Assembly (NCBI GenBank): GCA_021463505.1
Contig: JAJTYR010000020.1
Coordinates: forward strand, 1 to 61,045
Length of the DNA stretch: 61,045 nt
DNA from: Burkholderiaceae bacterium
Lineage (GTDB): Bacteria; Pseudomonadota; Gammaproteobacteria; Burkholderiales; Burkholderiaceae_E
Direction: 5' to 3'
Below, piece after piece: positions 17,626-26,162 of this stretch. The notes below the pieces were generated by a model, which worked only from the letters and a program-made list of their open reading frames with translations, ran no database searches and was not told where the DNA came from. Position 1 is the first letter of the stretch. The number at the start of each line of letters is the position of its first letter. The position numbers and the translations under genes were made by a program.

Positions 17626-19200
17626 ATGGAACTTCCGATCGCGCTCGACCGGGGCAGCAAGCAGTCGCTGCAGGCCCAACTCCATGAGCAGATACGCAGG
17701 CTGATTCTTGGCGCACGCCTGAAACCCGGCACGCCAGTGCCGGCGAGCCGCATCCTGGCCAGCCAACTCGGCGTATCACGCAACACCGTGGTGTTGGCCT
17801 ACGAGCGCCTGGAGGCCGAGGGCTACCTGCAGACACGGGGCGCCATCGGTACCTACGTCAATCTCGAGTTGCCCGAGAACTGCCTCACCGCCCGCCGTCC
17901 GGAATCGGTCGCCGCAAGCCGGATGCACGGCTCTGCCCGCCACCGCCCGATCGCGTTCGAAGGTCGCGCCCAGACCATCGTCAACGACAAGCGCCTGGCC
18001 TGCGACTTCTGGCTCGGTCGGCCCGATCCACGATCGTTCCCGCTCAAGGCCTGGCGACGCCTCATCAACCGCACGCTGACGACGGCTGGCGCGTGCCTGA
18101 CCGAATACCGCGATCCCGCCGGGCTGATCGATCTGCGCAAGGCAATCGCCGATCATCTCGGACCGACACGCGGCATCAACGTCGGCCCCGACCAGATCGT
18201 CATCGTCGCCGGTTGCCAGGAAGGGTTCAACCTGACGGCACGACTGCTGCTGCGCGAGGGAATGAGCGTCGCGATCGAAAATCCGGCCTACCAGGGGGCG
18301 GCCTGTCTTTACGAGAGCTATCGCGCCCGCCTGGTGCCGGTTGGCGTCGATGACAATGGTCTGTGTGTGGACGCATTGCCGGATACCGGCGCCGCTCTGC
18401 TCTACGTGACGCCCTCACGGCAGTACCCCATGGGATTCACGCTGCCGCTGGAGCGTCGCCTGCACCTGCTCGACTGGGCCCGACGCACGGGTACCCGCAT
18501 CGTCGAGGATGACTACGACGGTGACTTCCGCTATCAGGGCTCGCCGATCACCGCGCTGATGGGTCTCGACAGCCATGGCTACGTACTTCACCTCGGCACT
18601 TTCTCCAGGTCCCTCGGCGCGGGGCTGCGCCTGGGCTACCTGGTGGTGCCGAAGCACCTCGTCGAGGCGACACGCCAGGTCAAGGCACTGCTCGACAACG
18701 GTCACTCCTGGCTGGAGCAGGCGGTACTGGCCGAGTTCATCGCCCGCGGTGGCTACGAAAACCACTTGCGTCGCATCCGCCAGAGCTACGCCGAGCGCCG
18801 CAACTGCCTGATCGACAGCCTGCAGCGGCATTTCGGCGACGTGACGGTATCCGGCACCGAATGCGGCATGCATCTCGCATGGCACCTGCCCAGGCATCTG
18901 CCGCGCGCCGCGGAACTGCAGGCCGTGGCCGCGGAACATGGCGTCGGCATCTACACACTCGAGTCGGGCGGCGCGTGCGACCTCGGCGGCTGTGCCTACG
19001 CCGAGCGGACCGTCCTGCTCGGTTTCTCCTCGCTCGACGAACGCCAGATTCGTGACGGCATCGAACGTATCGCTGCGGCGATCGACGTCGCACGCACCCG
19101 CACCCACGAAGCCATCGCTTCGACGTGGTCAGGTGCGGCCGCGCCCGCCCGGATGCCGATGGCAGGCGGGCGCGTATGGATGGAAGGAATCCGGCCGTGA
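17626..19200 (+). CDS. MocR/PdxR-type regulator (GntR helix-turn-helix fused to aminotransferase fold), PLP lysine apparently lost
   Basis: The 524-residue protein has an N-terminal GntR winged helix (LHEQIRRLILGARLKPGTPV then SQLGVSRNTVVLAYERLEAE) and a fold-type I aminotransferase domain (VIVAGCQEGFNLTARLLL, VTPSRQYPMGF, EDDYDGDFRY). MocR proteins sense amino acids or B6 vitamers through PLP held on a lysine in a GTFSK motif. Here the motif is GTFSRSLGAGLRLGY, with AGG (Arg) at codon 328. The ATG at 17626 has a strong GAGGGGGG site, while an upstream ATG at 17575 overlaps a TAATAT -10-like box. It follows the hao operon by 126 bases and may or may not regulate it. Confidence 0.87.
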   Translation: MELPIALDRGSKQSLQAQLHEQIRRLILGARLKPGTPVPASRILASQLGVSRNTVVLAYERLEAEGYLQTRGAIGTYVNLELPENCLTARRPESVAASRMHGSARHRPIAFEGRAQTIVNDKRLACDFWLGRPDPRSFPLKAWRRLINRTLTTAGACLTEYRDPAGLIDLRKAIADHLGPTRGINVGPDQIVIVAGCQEGFNLTARLLLREGMSVAIENPAYQGAACLYESYRARLVPVGVDDNGLCVDALPDTGAALLYVTPSRQYPMGFTLPLERRLHLLDWARRTGTRIVEDDYDGDFRYQGSPITALMGLDSHGYVLHLGTFSRSLGAGLRLGYLVVPKHLVEATRQVKALLDNGHSWLEQAVLAEFIARGGYENHLRRIRQSYAERRNCLIDSLQRHFGDVTVSGTECGMHLAWHLPRHLPRAAELQAVAAEHGVGIYTLESGGACDLGGCAYAERTVLLGFSSLDERQIRDGIERIAAAIDVARTRTHEAIASTWSGAAAPARMPMAGGRVWMEGIRP

Positions 19201-19308
19201 CGGCCTCGATACCGCGCTGTTGCGCCGGTTCTTCCACCTGCGCCTTCACGTTTGCGCGCACGCACCCGGGAATCCGCTGCAGGGTCTTGCTGGCCCGAAG
19301 TGCCCGGG

Positions 19309-19533
19309 TCACTGCCGGGTTCGACGACGGTCCAGGAGTGCCAGGCCGGTAGCATTGGCGAGATGCCGGGCAGGCGGCAACCCCCCGTAACGCTTCTTCC
19401 AGCGCTGGAAAGTCTGTGCGGAGACGCCGAGTCGGCGCACCAGCACCGCTTCCGGTGTACCCGCTTGCGCCTGCCGCAGCGCGGCCTCGATCTGCTCGAT
19501 CGAGAACCTGCGCCTGCTGACGTCGAACCACAT
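19309..19533 (-). mobile_element. IS3-family OrfA-like transposase fragment (74 residues)
   Basis: Residues 9-50 (FSIEQIEAALRQAQAGTPEA, then VRRLGVSAQTFQRWKKRYGG) match the N-terminal helix-turn-helix of IS3-type OrfA proteins. The usual leucine-zipper half and the OrfB frame are missing, and the end diverges (ALLDRRRTRQ). I see no terminal inverted repeats. It is probably a decayed insertion-sequence remnant, although the intact frame leaves open a small DNA-binding protein. A 27-codon membrane peptide ORF ends 5 bases upstream on the same strand. Confidence 0.6.
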
Positions 19534-19538
19534 GCCGG

Positions 19539-19622
19539 TCAGCGGGAGCCGGCCCGCCAGAGCACGAACACCAGCCAGAACACCGCAAGCAGGACGTACA
19601 CAGTCCAGTTGGCTTCATGCAT
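19539..19622 (-). CDS. Putative 27-residue single-span membrane peptide
   Basis: The frame starts ATG at 19622 (MHEANWTVYVLL), continues through a hydrophobic stretch of about 16 residues, and ends WRAGSR before TGA. A GGGAGAG site lies 4 bases upstream of the ATG. The composition (aromatic-flanked hydrophobic helix with a basic tail) is that of small membrane peptides. It directly precedes the OrfA-like ORF. No family is recognised; it could be chance in a GC-rich region, but the ribosome site and helix quality make it worth recording. Confidence 0.4.
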   Translation of the reverse strand: MHEANWTVYVLLAVFWLVFVLWRAGSR

Positions 19623-19712
19623 GGCGCTCTCCCTTGTCCACCTGTCACCAGGCCCGAAGATGCGCTCGATTGGCCGATCAACGGTAGGAACTTCGTCACC
19701 GACGGCGCACAC

Positions 19713-20327
19713 CTAGAACACCATCGACAGGCCGATCTGCGCATCGACCTGCGTGAAGCTGTCGCCCCTGATCGAAACCACGCAGCCGCCCGAACAGAAC
19801 AGTCCGCCCTCGCTGTTCACCAGCGTGAGGTAGGCGCGCGCTTCGAAGCGCAGCGCCAGGTTCGCGGACAGTGGCAACTGGTAACCCACGCCGACGTGCA
19901 TCGACGGGCGCCATGTCGCCGAGAATCCGCTGATGGCCGGACTGAAGCGCGTCGCTCCGAGCCCACCCACCACGTAGGAACCGGGGCCGATCGGTCCGGT
20001 GAAAAAATTCGTGCCGCCGACGTGAACATAGGTTACGGCCATCGAGCGGCCGTCCAGCGACGCTGCGGGCGAGCCCGGCGTCGCCACGGCGAGCCTCGAG
20101 CCCTGCCGCGAGACGAACAACCGCAACTGGCGGCTCGCATCCATCGCGAGATCGAGGCTCGCCGCGAAGGCGCCGGAAGCGTCCAGATCGATCGCCTCGT
20201 TCGTGTAAGCGTCGGTGAAGCCACCGCCGCTGCGATAGCCGCCGTAGACGGTGATCGCAGCATCGGCTGCGAGGACCGAAGCAGGAGATGCCGCAAGCGC
20301 GGCCAGGAGGGCCATCGTGAAACGCAT
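19713..20327 (-). CDS. Outer-membrane beta-barrel protein of unknown role
   Basis: The 204-residue protein has a signal peptide (MRFTMALLAALAASPASVLA) and alternating-polarity strands through its length (ITVYGGYRSGGGF, QLRLFVSRQGSRLAV, MHVGVGYQLPL, LALRFEARAYLTL). It ends in a terminal phenylalanine (QIGLSMVF), as outer-membrane barrels do for BAM recognition. The size suggests about eight strands. The ATG at 20327 is chosen because GGAGA lies 10 bases upstream; an ATG at 20342 is in frame. It lies back to back with tonB. Substrate or function cannot be told. Confidence 0.72.
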   Translation of the reverse strand: MRFTMALLAALAASPASVLAADAAITVYGGYRSGGGFTDAYTNEAIDLDASGAFAASLDLAMDASRQLRLFVSRQGSRLAVATPGSPAASLDGRSMAVTYVHVGGTNFFTGPIGPGSYVVGGLGATRFSPAISGFSATWRPSMHVGVGYQLPLSANLALRFEARAYLTLVNSEGGLFCSGGCVVSIRGDSFTQVDAQIGLSMVF

Positions 20328-20521
20328 CTGCAGCGTCTCCATCGTGAGGGGCAGACGGGTTCGGGCGCACCGCTTCGGGGGGAGCATAGCGGCCGCACGT
20401 CGCGTCAGCGATCGCGCCACCGCCTGCCGGTCGCCCGACGCAGCCGGGCGTCACGCGATGGACGCTGTGTCGGCGACCCGGCGCAGGCACGGCACCGGAC
20501 CAATTTATTACGAATGCCTTG

Positions 20522-20539
20522 CATTCGCATATGCGAATG
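20522..20539. promoter_or_regulatory. Perfect 18-bp palindrome upstream of tonB, probable Fur box
   Basis: CATTCGCATATGCGAATG reads the same on both strands and is flanked by further GAATG/CATTC half-sites (GAATGCCTTGCATTCG before, ATCATTCGCG after), as in overlapping Fur sites. It lies about 30 bases before the proposed tonB start and precedes the tonB-exbB-exbD-receptor run, so iron-dependent repression is the natural reading. Confidence 0.65.
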
Positions 20540-20568
20540 TCTATCATTCGCGCTTTGATTGCCACATT

Positions 20569-21360
20569 GTGCGCCGCTCCGTGTCAGCCAGTCTCGCCCT
20601 CCCCGTGCCGAACGCACCCGCCCCGCTGCCGCGATCGGCCCGGACCGCAGTGGTGCTGGCCATGGTCGCAGCGCACGCACTGGCCGTTTTCTGGCTGATG
20701 CAACGGGTTCCGGCGACCGCCCACCTGGCCGCGGGAAGGCCCGCGCCGATCTTCGCCGAACTGATTCGCCCGCCGACCCCCGAACCGCCCAGAGTCGTGC
20801 CGCGACCCGATGTGGCACCGGACGCGCCCCGCGAAGTGAAGCCGGCGCCGCCGGTACCACACCCGGTGATCGCGAGGAAGAAGGCGACGCCCCGACCCGC
20901 CGAAACGGCCTTCGTGACACCGCCCGCCCCAGCGCCGGAACCGCTGCCTGCGAAGGCCGATACGCCGACGCCTGCCCCCCCGGCCGAGCCCGCTGCGGCG
21001 GTCACGCCGCACGAACCCCGGCACGCTCCCACGCTCGCCGCCGCCCCCGCTCCAGCACCACCGACGCCGGCGCCGAAGAGCCTGTCGATCCGCGCGGTCG
21101 AATACCTGAGCCTGCCGGTACTGCGCTACCCGAACGCGTCGCGCCGAATGATGGAGGAAGGGCGCGTCGAAGTGCGGGTTCTGGTCGACGTCGCGGGCGC
21201 TCCGCGCGAGACCGTGGTCGTGCACTCGTCGGGCTATCCGCGCCTCGACGAGGCAGCGCTGGCAACAGTGCGTGCCACCCGCTTCAAGCCCTATGCCGAG
21301 AACGGTGTGCCGATGCCGTTCTGGGTCGTGATGCCGCTGATTTTCGAACTGGAGAGTTGA
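20569..21360 (+). CDS. tonB: TonB energy transducer
   Basis: The 263-residue protein has an N-terminal membrane anchor (AVVLAMVAAHALAVFWLM), a long Pro/Ala-rich periplasmic spacer (about residues 55-170) and a C-terminal TonB domain (SLPVLRYPNASRRMMEEGRV; EVRVLVDVAGAPRETVVVHS; YPRLDEAALATVRATRFKP). It spans the periplasm to power outer-membrane receptors. The start is uncertain: GTG at 20569 or 20581, both following the palindrome. It overlaps the ExbB ribosome site and forms an operon with exbB and exbD. Confidence 0.9.
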   Translation: MRRSVSASLALPVPNAPAPLPRSARTAVVLAMVAAHALAVFWLMQRVPATAHLAAGRPAPIFAELIRPPTPEPPRVVPRPDVAPDAPREVKPAPPVPHPVIARKKATPRPAETAFVTPPAPAPEPLPAKADTPTPAPPAEPAAAVTPHEPRHAPTLAAAPAPAPPTPAPKSLSIRAVEYLSLPVLRYPNASRRMMEEGRVEVRVLVDVAGAPRETVVVHSSGYPRLDEAALATVRATRFKPYAENGVPMPFWVVMPLIFELES

Positions 21361-21362
21361 TC

Positions 21363-22112
21363 GTGCTGGAACCGACTGCCGCGCCGGGGATCTCCCACTT
21401 CCTCGCGCAAACCGATTGGGTGGGAACCGCGCTGCTGCTGCTGCTGATCGCGATGTCGATCGCCTCGTGGGCGCTGATCGCGATCAAGGGGGTCTCGCAG
21501 GCGATCCGCGGGCGCCGCAGCGAGCAGTTCCTGCGCCTGTTCTGGAACGCCCGCTCGCTCGAAGAAGTGAACGCCGAGATCGCCACGCACGGTGCGCGCG
21601 ATCCGTTCTCGCACCTGGCCGCGCACGCGATGCACGCGCAGGCCCACCACGCGAAGTACGGTGCCTCCCGGCTGTCGGAGGCCGGCAGCGCGCAGGATTT
21701 CGTCACGCGCACGATCAAGAAGGTGCTCGACGAGGAGAACACGCGGCTCGAGAACGGTCTGACCACGCTCGCGACGATCGGAGCGACGGCGCCTTTCGTG
21801 GGGCTGTTCGGCACCGTCTGGGGCGTCTATCACGCGCTGGTGGCGATCGGGATGTCCGGCGCGGGCACGCTCGACAAGGTGGCGGGACCCGTGGGCGAGG
21901 CGCTGATCATGACCGCGATCGGCCTGGCCGTTGCCGTGCCCGCGGTGGTCGCCTACAACGCGATCTCGCGCGGCAACCGCGTGCTCAACGCCCGACTCGA
22001 CGCGTTCGCGTTCGAACTGCTCACCTTCCTGTCGATGGGCCAGGCGCTGCAGTCCGTCGAACACCCGTCGCAGGGCCCCGTGCAGACGCTGCACGCGGTG
22101 GCCGGCGCCTGA
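21363..22112 (+). CDS. exbB: ExbB, MotA/TolQ/ExbB-family proton channel subunit
   Basis: The 249-residue protein has three membrane segments: residues about 17-40 (TALLLLLIAMSIASWALIAI), about 137-160 (TLATIGATAPFVGLFGTVWG) and about 180-200 (ALIMTAIGLAVAVPAVVAYN). The APFVGLFGTVWG and GEALIMTAIGLAVAVPAV motifs are diagnostic. With ExbD it uses the proton gradient to drive TonB. GTG start at 21363 with GGAGAG six bases upstream. Confidence 0.93.
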   Translation: MLEPTAAPGISHFLAQTDWVGTALLLLLIAMSIASWALIAIKGVSQAIRGRRSEQFLRLFWNARSLEEVNAEIATHGARDPFSHLAAHAMHAQAHHAKYGASRLSEAGSAQDFVTRTIKKVLDEENTRLENGLTTLATIGATAPFVGLFGTVWGVYHALVAIGMSGAGTLDKVAGPVGEALIMTAIGLAVAVPAVVAYNAISRGNRVLNARLDAFAFELLTFLSMGQALQSVEHPSQGPVQTLHAVAGA

Positions 22113-22129
22113 GAAGCGGAGCGCCAGCC

Positions 22130-22549
22130 ATGGCTTTCGCCTCGTTCGACCGCAAGAGCGGCACCGCGCCGATGTCCGACATCAACATGGTGCCCCTGAT
22201 CGACGTGATGCTGGTGCTGCTGGTGATCTTCATCGTCACCGCACCGCTGCTCACCCACGCCGTCAGGCTCGATCTGCCCAGGGCAGACTCGCAGGTCAAC
22301 CGGCTCGAACCCCAGCGCATCGACTTCGCGATCGACGCGGCCGGTGGCCGCTTCTGGAACGGCGAAGCGATCAGCCGCGAGGAAGCCGCGCAGCGCATGC
22401 TCGTGGCGGGCGAGCGTGAACCCCAGCCCGAGATCCATCTGCGCGCGGATCAGTCGACCGACTACCGCTTCGTCGCGGAAACACTCGCCGACGCCTCACG
22501 TGCCGGGCTGACCCGAATCGGCTTCGTCAGCGAACCCGAAAGGCATTGA
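22130..22549 (+). CDS. exbD: ExbD biopolymer transport protein
   Basis: The 139-residue protein has the family start MSDINMVPLIDVMLVLLVIF, in which the Asp in the membrane helix carries protons, and a small periplasmic domain ending HLRADQSTDYRFVAETLADA. It works with ExbB and TonB. It follows exbB by 17 bases. Confidence 0.94.
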   Translation: MAFASFDRKSGTAPMSDINMVPLIDVMLVLLVIFIVTAPLLTHAVRLDLPRADSQVNRLEPQRIDFAIDAAGGRFWNGEAISREEAAQRMLVAGEREPQPEIHLRADQSTDYRFVAETLADASRAGLTRIGFVSEPERH

Positions 22550-22566
22550 CGTCTCCGGCGGATCGC

Positions 22567-22606
22567 GTCCCTCGTCCCTCGTCCCTCGTCCCTCGTCCCT
22601 CGTCCC
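22567..22606. repeat. Tandem heptamer GTCCCTC, five full copies plus a partial
   Basis: Five exact head-to-tail copies of GTCCCTC span 22567-22601, followed by GTCCC. The array lies between exbD and the receptor gene, 18 bases after the exbD stop. Simple slippage-type tandem repeats like this vary in copy number between strains. Any effect on receptor expression is speculative. Confidence 0.9.
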
Positions 22607-22690
22607 GCGCTCCCCGGCTTTCGCTCGCTGGCCTTCGCCCCCCGTCGCTCCCGGGGTCATTTTCCACTTCACCGACATCGGAGTCTGCCC

Positions 22691-24970
22691 ATGCCTCTCG
22701 CCCGCAACCATCGCAGCGCAACCCGCCCCCCGCGCCTGTCGCCGCTCGCCGCACTGGTGGCCGGGCTCTGCGCAAGCGGTCTCGTACCCGCGCAAACCGC
22801 CGACGACGACCCGCGGCGGAGTACCGCGGCGAACGATGCGGTGATGCCCGCGGTACGCGCCACGGCCGCACCCGAGACGGTCACCGGCAAGGAATCGCTG
22901 CGTACTACCACGACCACGATCGGCAAGGGCAACCAGCCGCTGCGCGACGTGCCCCAGTCGGTCACCGTGATCACCGAGCGGCTGCTCGACGATCGCAACC
23001 TCGACACCCTGAAGGAGGCGCTCAAGCACACCTCCGGAGTGAGCTTCCAGGCGGCCGAAGGCGCCGAGGAAGACATCCGCCTGCGCGGCTTCTCGCTGCA
23101 GGCCTCGGGCGACATCTTCATCGACGGCATGCGCGACCCGGCGTTCTACGAGCGCGACAGCTTCAACTGGGATCGCCTCGAGGTGCTGCGCGGTTCGGCC
23201 TCGATGCTGTTTGGCCGCGGCTCCACCGGCGGAGCAGTGAACCAGGTCAGCAAGCGGCCGCTGGTGGTCGACCAGAACGAGGTGGGGCTGACGCTCGGCT
23301 CGGGCCAATATCTGCGCACGCTGGCCGACGTCAACCGGCGCACCGGCGAGAACGCGGCGTTGCGCGTCAACGCAGTGGTGACGCGCGCCGACGACTACGG
23401 CGTGCCGCTCGACAACTACGGCATCGCGCCAAGCTACCGCTGGGGCATCGGTACGCGTCACGAGTTCTCCGCCGGCCTGTACCACCTGCGCAACGACAAC
23501 GGCATCCACTACGGGCTGCCGTGGCTCGCTCCGGGGGGCTCGGGCGGCAGCTACCTGTGGAAGACCGATCCGAAGCACTACTACGGGATGGCGAGCGACT
23601 ATGCGAAGACCGGCACCGCCCAGGGCAATTTCTCGCACGTCTTCCGTTTCGGCGACGACGCCGAACTGCGCACCGCACTGCGCATCGCCGAATACGAGCG
23701 CGACCAGCGTGCCAGCGCGATCCGTTTCGCGCCGGCCGCCCTCCAGCCGAACGGGCTGGCGGTGAACGCCGACACCTTCGGCGACGCGACGGTGCTGACC
23801 CGCGGCACGAACAACAAGCTCATGAACATGGACACGCGTTACGTGCAGAGCGACTACAGCGGCAAACACCGCTGGTTCGGGCGGGAGCACTCGGTGCAGG
23901 CGGGCGTGGACCTGGCCGACGAGGCGTTCGACAACTTCGCCGCGACCGTGCCGCCCGGCGTGTCGCTGGCCAAACCGACCACCACGGTCGGCACGCCGGA
24001 CGACGGTGCGCGTGTCAGCGAATCACTGCGTGCAGTCACGAAGAACCGCACGTTCGAAGCCCGGGCGCTCGGTGTCTACGCGCAGGACCTGGTCACCATC
24101 GCGCCGTCGTGGAAGCTGCTCGGCGGCCTGCGCTGGGATCGCTTCGAGGGCACCTACCGGAACATCGCGATCGCGGCCAACCCCAACAACCCGTGCTCGG
24201 TGACGCCGGCCACCGTGATCGAGCGCGACGATTCGCTGCTCAGCCAGCGGCTGGGCCTGCTCTACCAGCCCACGCCGCAGCAGTCCTGGCACCTGTCGTA
24301 CGGCACCTCGTTCAACACGTCGGGCGACACCTACCAGTACGACGCCGGCACCGCGGACGTCGACCCCGAGAAGAGTCGCAACATCGAACTGGGCGGGCGC
24401 ATCGAGGCCGCGGGCGGTCGCCTGTCGACGCGCTTCGCGCTGTTTCACTCGACCAAGCACAACGAGCGCAACCGCGACGCCGACACGGTGAACGCGTGCA
24501 ACTACGTGCTCTCGGGCAAGCGCCACGCCGCCGGCTTCGAACTCGACGTGGCCGGGCGCATCACGCCGCGCTGGGAAGTCTACGTCTCGTACGCGTTCAT
24601 CCCGGTGGCGCGGGTCGACAGTTCCAGCGGAGCGCCCGGCACGGAGCCGGTCGGCTCGCGCCCCGGCCTGACGCCGAAACACACCGCGTCCTTGTGGAGC
24701 ACCTACCGACTCGGTCCGGAGTGGCGCGTCGGCGGCGGCCTCACCGCGCGCAGCCACGACAAGCCGGTCGGCCTGTCTGCGGCCAGCCAGGTCGAGGCAC
24801 CGGGCTTCGTGTCGGTCGACCTGATGGCCGAATACGTGCGCGGCGACTTCAGCTTCAAGCTCAATCTGTTCAACCTCGCCGATCGGCATTACGCCGACTT
24901 CCTCTATCGGGGTCACTACGTTCCGGGGCGCCCGCGTACGCTGCAGGCGACGCTCGCCTACCGCTTCTGA
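22691..24970 (+). CDS. TonB-dependent siderophore receptor, catecholate (Fiu-like) type
   Basis: The 759-residue protein has a signal peptide ending VPAQ. The plug domain reads LRDVPQSVTVITERLLDDRN, IRLRGFSLQASGDIFIDGMR and LEVLRGSASMLFGRGSTGGA, diagnostic of siderophore receptors. The 22-strand barrel ends in FLYRGHYVPGRPRTLQATLAYRF with terminal Phe. Length and plug resemble Fiu/FhuE-group catecholate receptors, but the substrate is not proven. The tonB-exbB-exbD genes just upstream and the probable Fur box fit iron-regulated uptake. No siderophore synthesis genes are in the window. Confidence 0.9.
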   Translation: MPLARNHRSATRPPRLSPLAALVAGLCASGLVPAQTADDDPRRSTAANDAVMPAVRATAAPETVTGKESLRTTTTTIGKGNQPLRDVPQSVTVITERLLDDRNLDTLKEALKHTSGVSFQAAEGAEEDIRLRGFSLQASGDIFIDGMRDPAFYERDSFNWDRLEVLRGSASMLFGRGSTGGAVNQVSKRPLVVDQNEVGLTLGSGQYLRTLADVNRRTGENAALRVNAVVTRADDYGVPLDNYGIAPSYRWGIGTRHEFSAGLYHLRNDNGIHYGLPWLAPGGSGGSYLWKTDPKHYYGMASDYAKTGTAQGNFSHVFRFGDDAELRTALRIAEYERDQRASAIRFAPAALQPNGLAVNADTFGDATVLTRGTNNKLMNMDTRYVQSDYSGKHRWFGREHSVQAGVDLADEAFDNFAATVPPGVSLAKPTTTVGTPDDGARVSESLRAVTKNRTFEARALGVYAQDLVTIAPSWKLLGGLRWDRFEGTYRNIAIAANPNNPCSVTPATVIERDDSLLSQRLGLLYQPTPQQSWHLSYGTSFNTSGDTYQYDAGTADVDPEKSRNIELGGRIEAAGGRLSTRFALFHSTKHNERNRDADTVNACNYVLSGKRHAAGFELDVAGRITPRWEVYVSYAFIPVARVDSSSGAPGTEPVGSRPGLTPKHTASLWSTYRLGPEWRVGGGLTARSHDKPVGLSAASQVEAPGFVSVDLMAEYVRGDFSFKLNLFNLADRHYADFLYRGHYVPGRPRTLQATLAYRF

Positions 24971-26025
24971 TCCGCAGCCCCGCCATCGACCGGCGTCGGC
25001 TCGCCGCAGTCGCTGCGGCGCCGCGCGCCTGATCGCCGCGCCAGCACCACGGCAAACCACTGGCGCTCATCGGTCCAGCAGGCGTGCTGCTCGAGCCCGG
25101 CGCGACCGAGCAGCGCGGCGAACGCTTCGAGCGGGTACTTGTACGAGTTCTCCGTATGAATCCGTTCACCGGCAGCGAACCGACGCTCCCCGCTGGCCCA
25201 GCGCACGCACACTGCGCGCCGGGCCTCCAGATGCATCTCGATGCGGCTGTGCGCCGCATCGAAGAACGCCACGTGACGCCAGTCGGCCAGCACGAAGTCG
25301 CTGCCGATGATCCGGTTGAGCCGCCGCAGTACATTGAGGTTGAACGCGGCGGTCACGCCAAGCGGATCGTCGTACGCGGCCTGCAGCGTGGCCGCGTCCT
25401 TCACCAGATCGACGCCGATCAGCAGCGCGCCCGTGTCGTCGATGTGGGCACCCAGACCCGCAAGGAACCGCTGCGCCTGGTCGGGCACGAAGTTGCCGAT
25501 CGACGATCCCGGATAGAAGAACAATCGCCGGGTGCGCCCGATGTGCGCGGGCAGCACCAGCGGCCGGGTGATGTCGGCGCCGATGCCGGTCATCACGATG
25601 CCCGGGAATCGCCGCTGCAGCACTTCGAGCGAGTGATGCATGTAGTCGACCGAGATATCCACCGCAACGTACTCGCGCGGGCGCAGGGCCGCGAACAGGC
25701 TGGCCGCCTTCTCACCGTTGCCCGCGCCCAGGTCGATCAGCGTCCCGCCGTCGCATCCGGAGGCGGCCGCGATCTCGCGCTCGCGCGCACGCAGGATCGC
25801 GCGCTCGGTGCGCGTCAGGTAGTACTCGTCGAGCTCGGTGATCGCATCGAACAGCGTCGAGCCCAGCGCGTCGTAGAAGAACTTCGGCGCGATCCACGCC
25901 CGTGGCGCGCGCAGCCCGGCCAGCAATGCGTCGCGATCCGCATCAGCCGGAGAGCCGACCTCGGGCGCCGCGCGCTCCAGGTCGATCACCGGAAGCATCG
26001 TCGTGACCGGAGTGCTTCGGAGCAT
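24958..26025 (-). CDS. egtD: L-histidine N-alpha-methyltransferase (ergothioneine synthesis)
   Basis: The 355-residue SAM-dependent enzyme trimethylates histidine to hercynine, the first step of ergothioneine synthesis. Visible hallmarks are PKFFYDALGSTLFDAITELD, EYYLTRTERAIL, the SAM loop IDLGAGNGEKA, YVAVDISVDYMHHSLEVLQR and FFYPGSSIGNFVPDQA. AGGAGG lies seven bases before the ATG at 26025. The usual partner egtB is not adjacent; a recombinase gene lies upstream instead. The 3' end overlaps the end of the convergent receptor gene by 13 bases. Confidence 0.9.
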   Translation of the reverse strand: MLRSTPVTTMLPVIDLERAAPEVGSPADADRDALLAGLRAPRAWIAPKFFYDALGSTLFDAITELDEYYLTRTERAILRAREREIAAASGCDGGTLIDLGAGNGEKAASLFAALRPREYVAVDISVDYMHHSLEVLQRRFPGIVMTGIGADITRPLVLPAHIGRTRRLFFYPGSSIGNFVPDQAQRFLAGLGAHIDDTGALLIGVDLVKDAATLQAAYDDPLGVTAAFNLNVLRRLNRIIGSDFVLADWRHVAFFDAAHSRIEMHLEARRAVCVRWASGERRFAAGERIHTENSYKYPLEAFAALLGRAGLEQHACWTDERQWFAVVLARRSGARRRSDCGEPTPVDGGAADQKR

Positions 26026-26162
26026 GCAGCCTCCTGTACGATCAGCATCGAGGCGAACCCGTCGTCCGCGAGCCGCAGCCCCGAGAACCCGCTGGCCAGC
26101 CCCGATGCTACGCCGCTGCAGGCGTTCGTGCTGAACGTGCTGGCAGCGTTCCTGCACCGCGA

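Noticed and set aside
22567-22606. Heptamer array considered as a CRISPR
   Set aside because: Units are 7 bases and directly adjacent, with no spacers and no cas genes.
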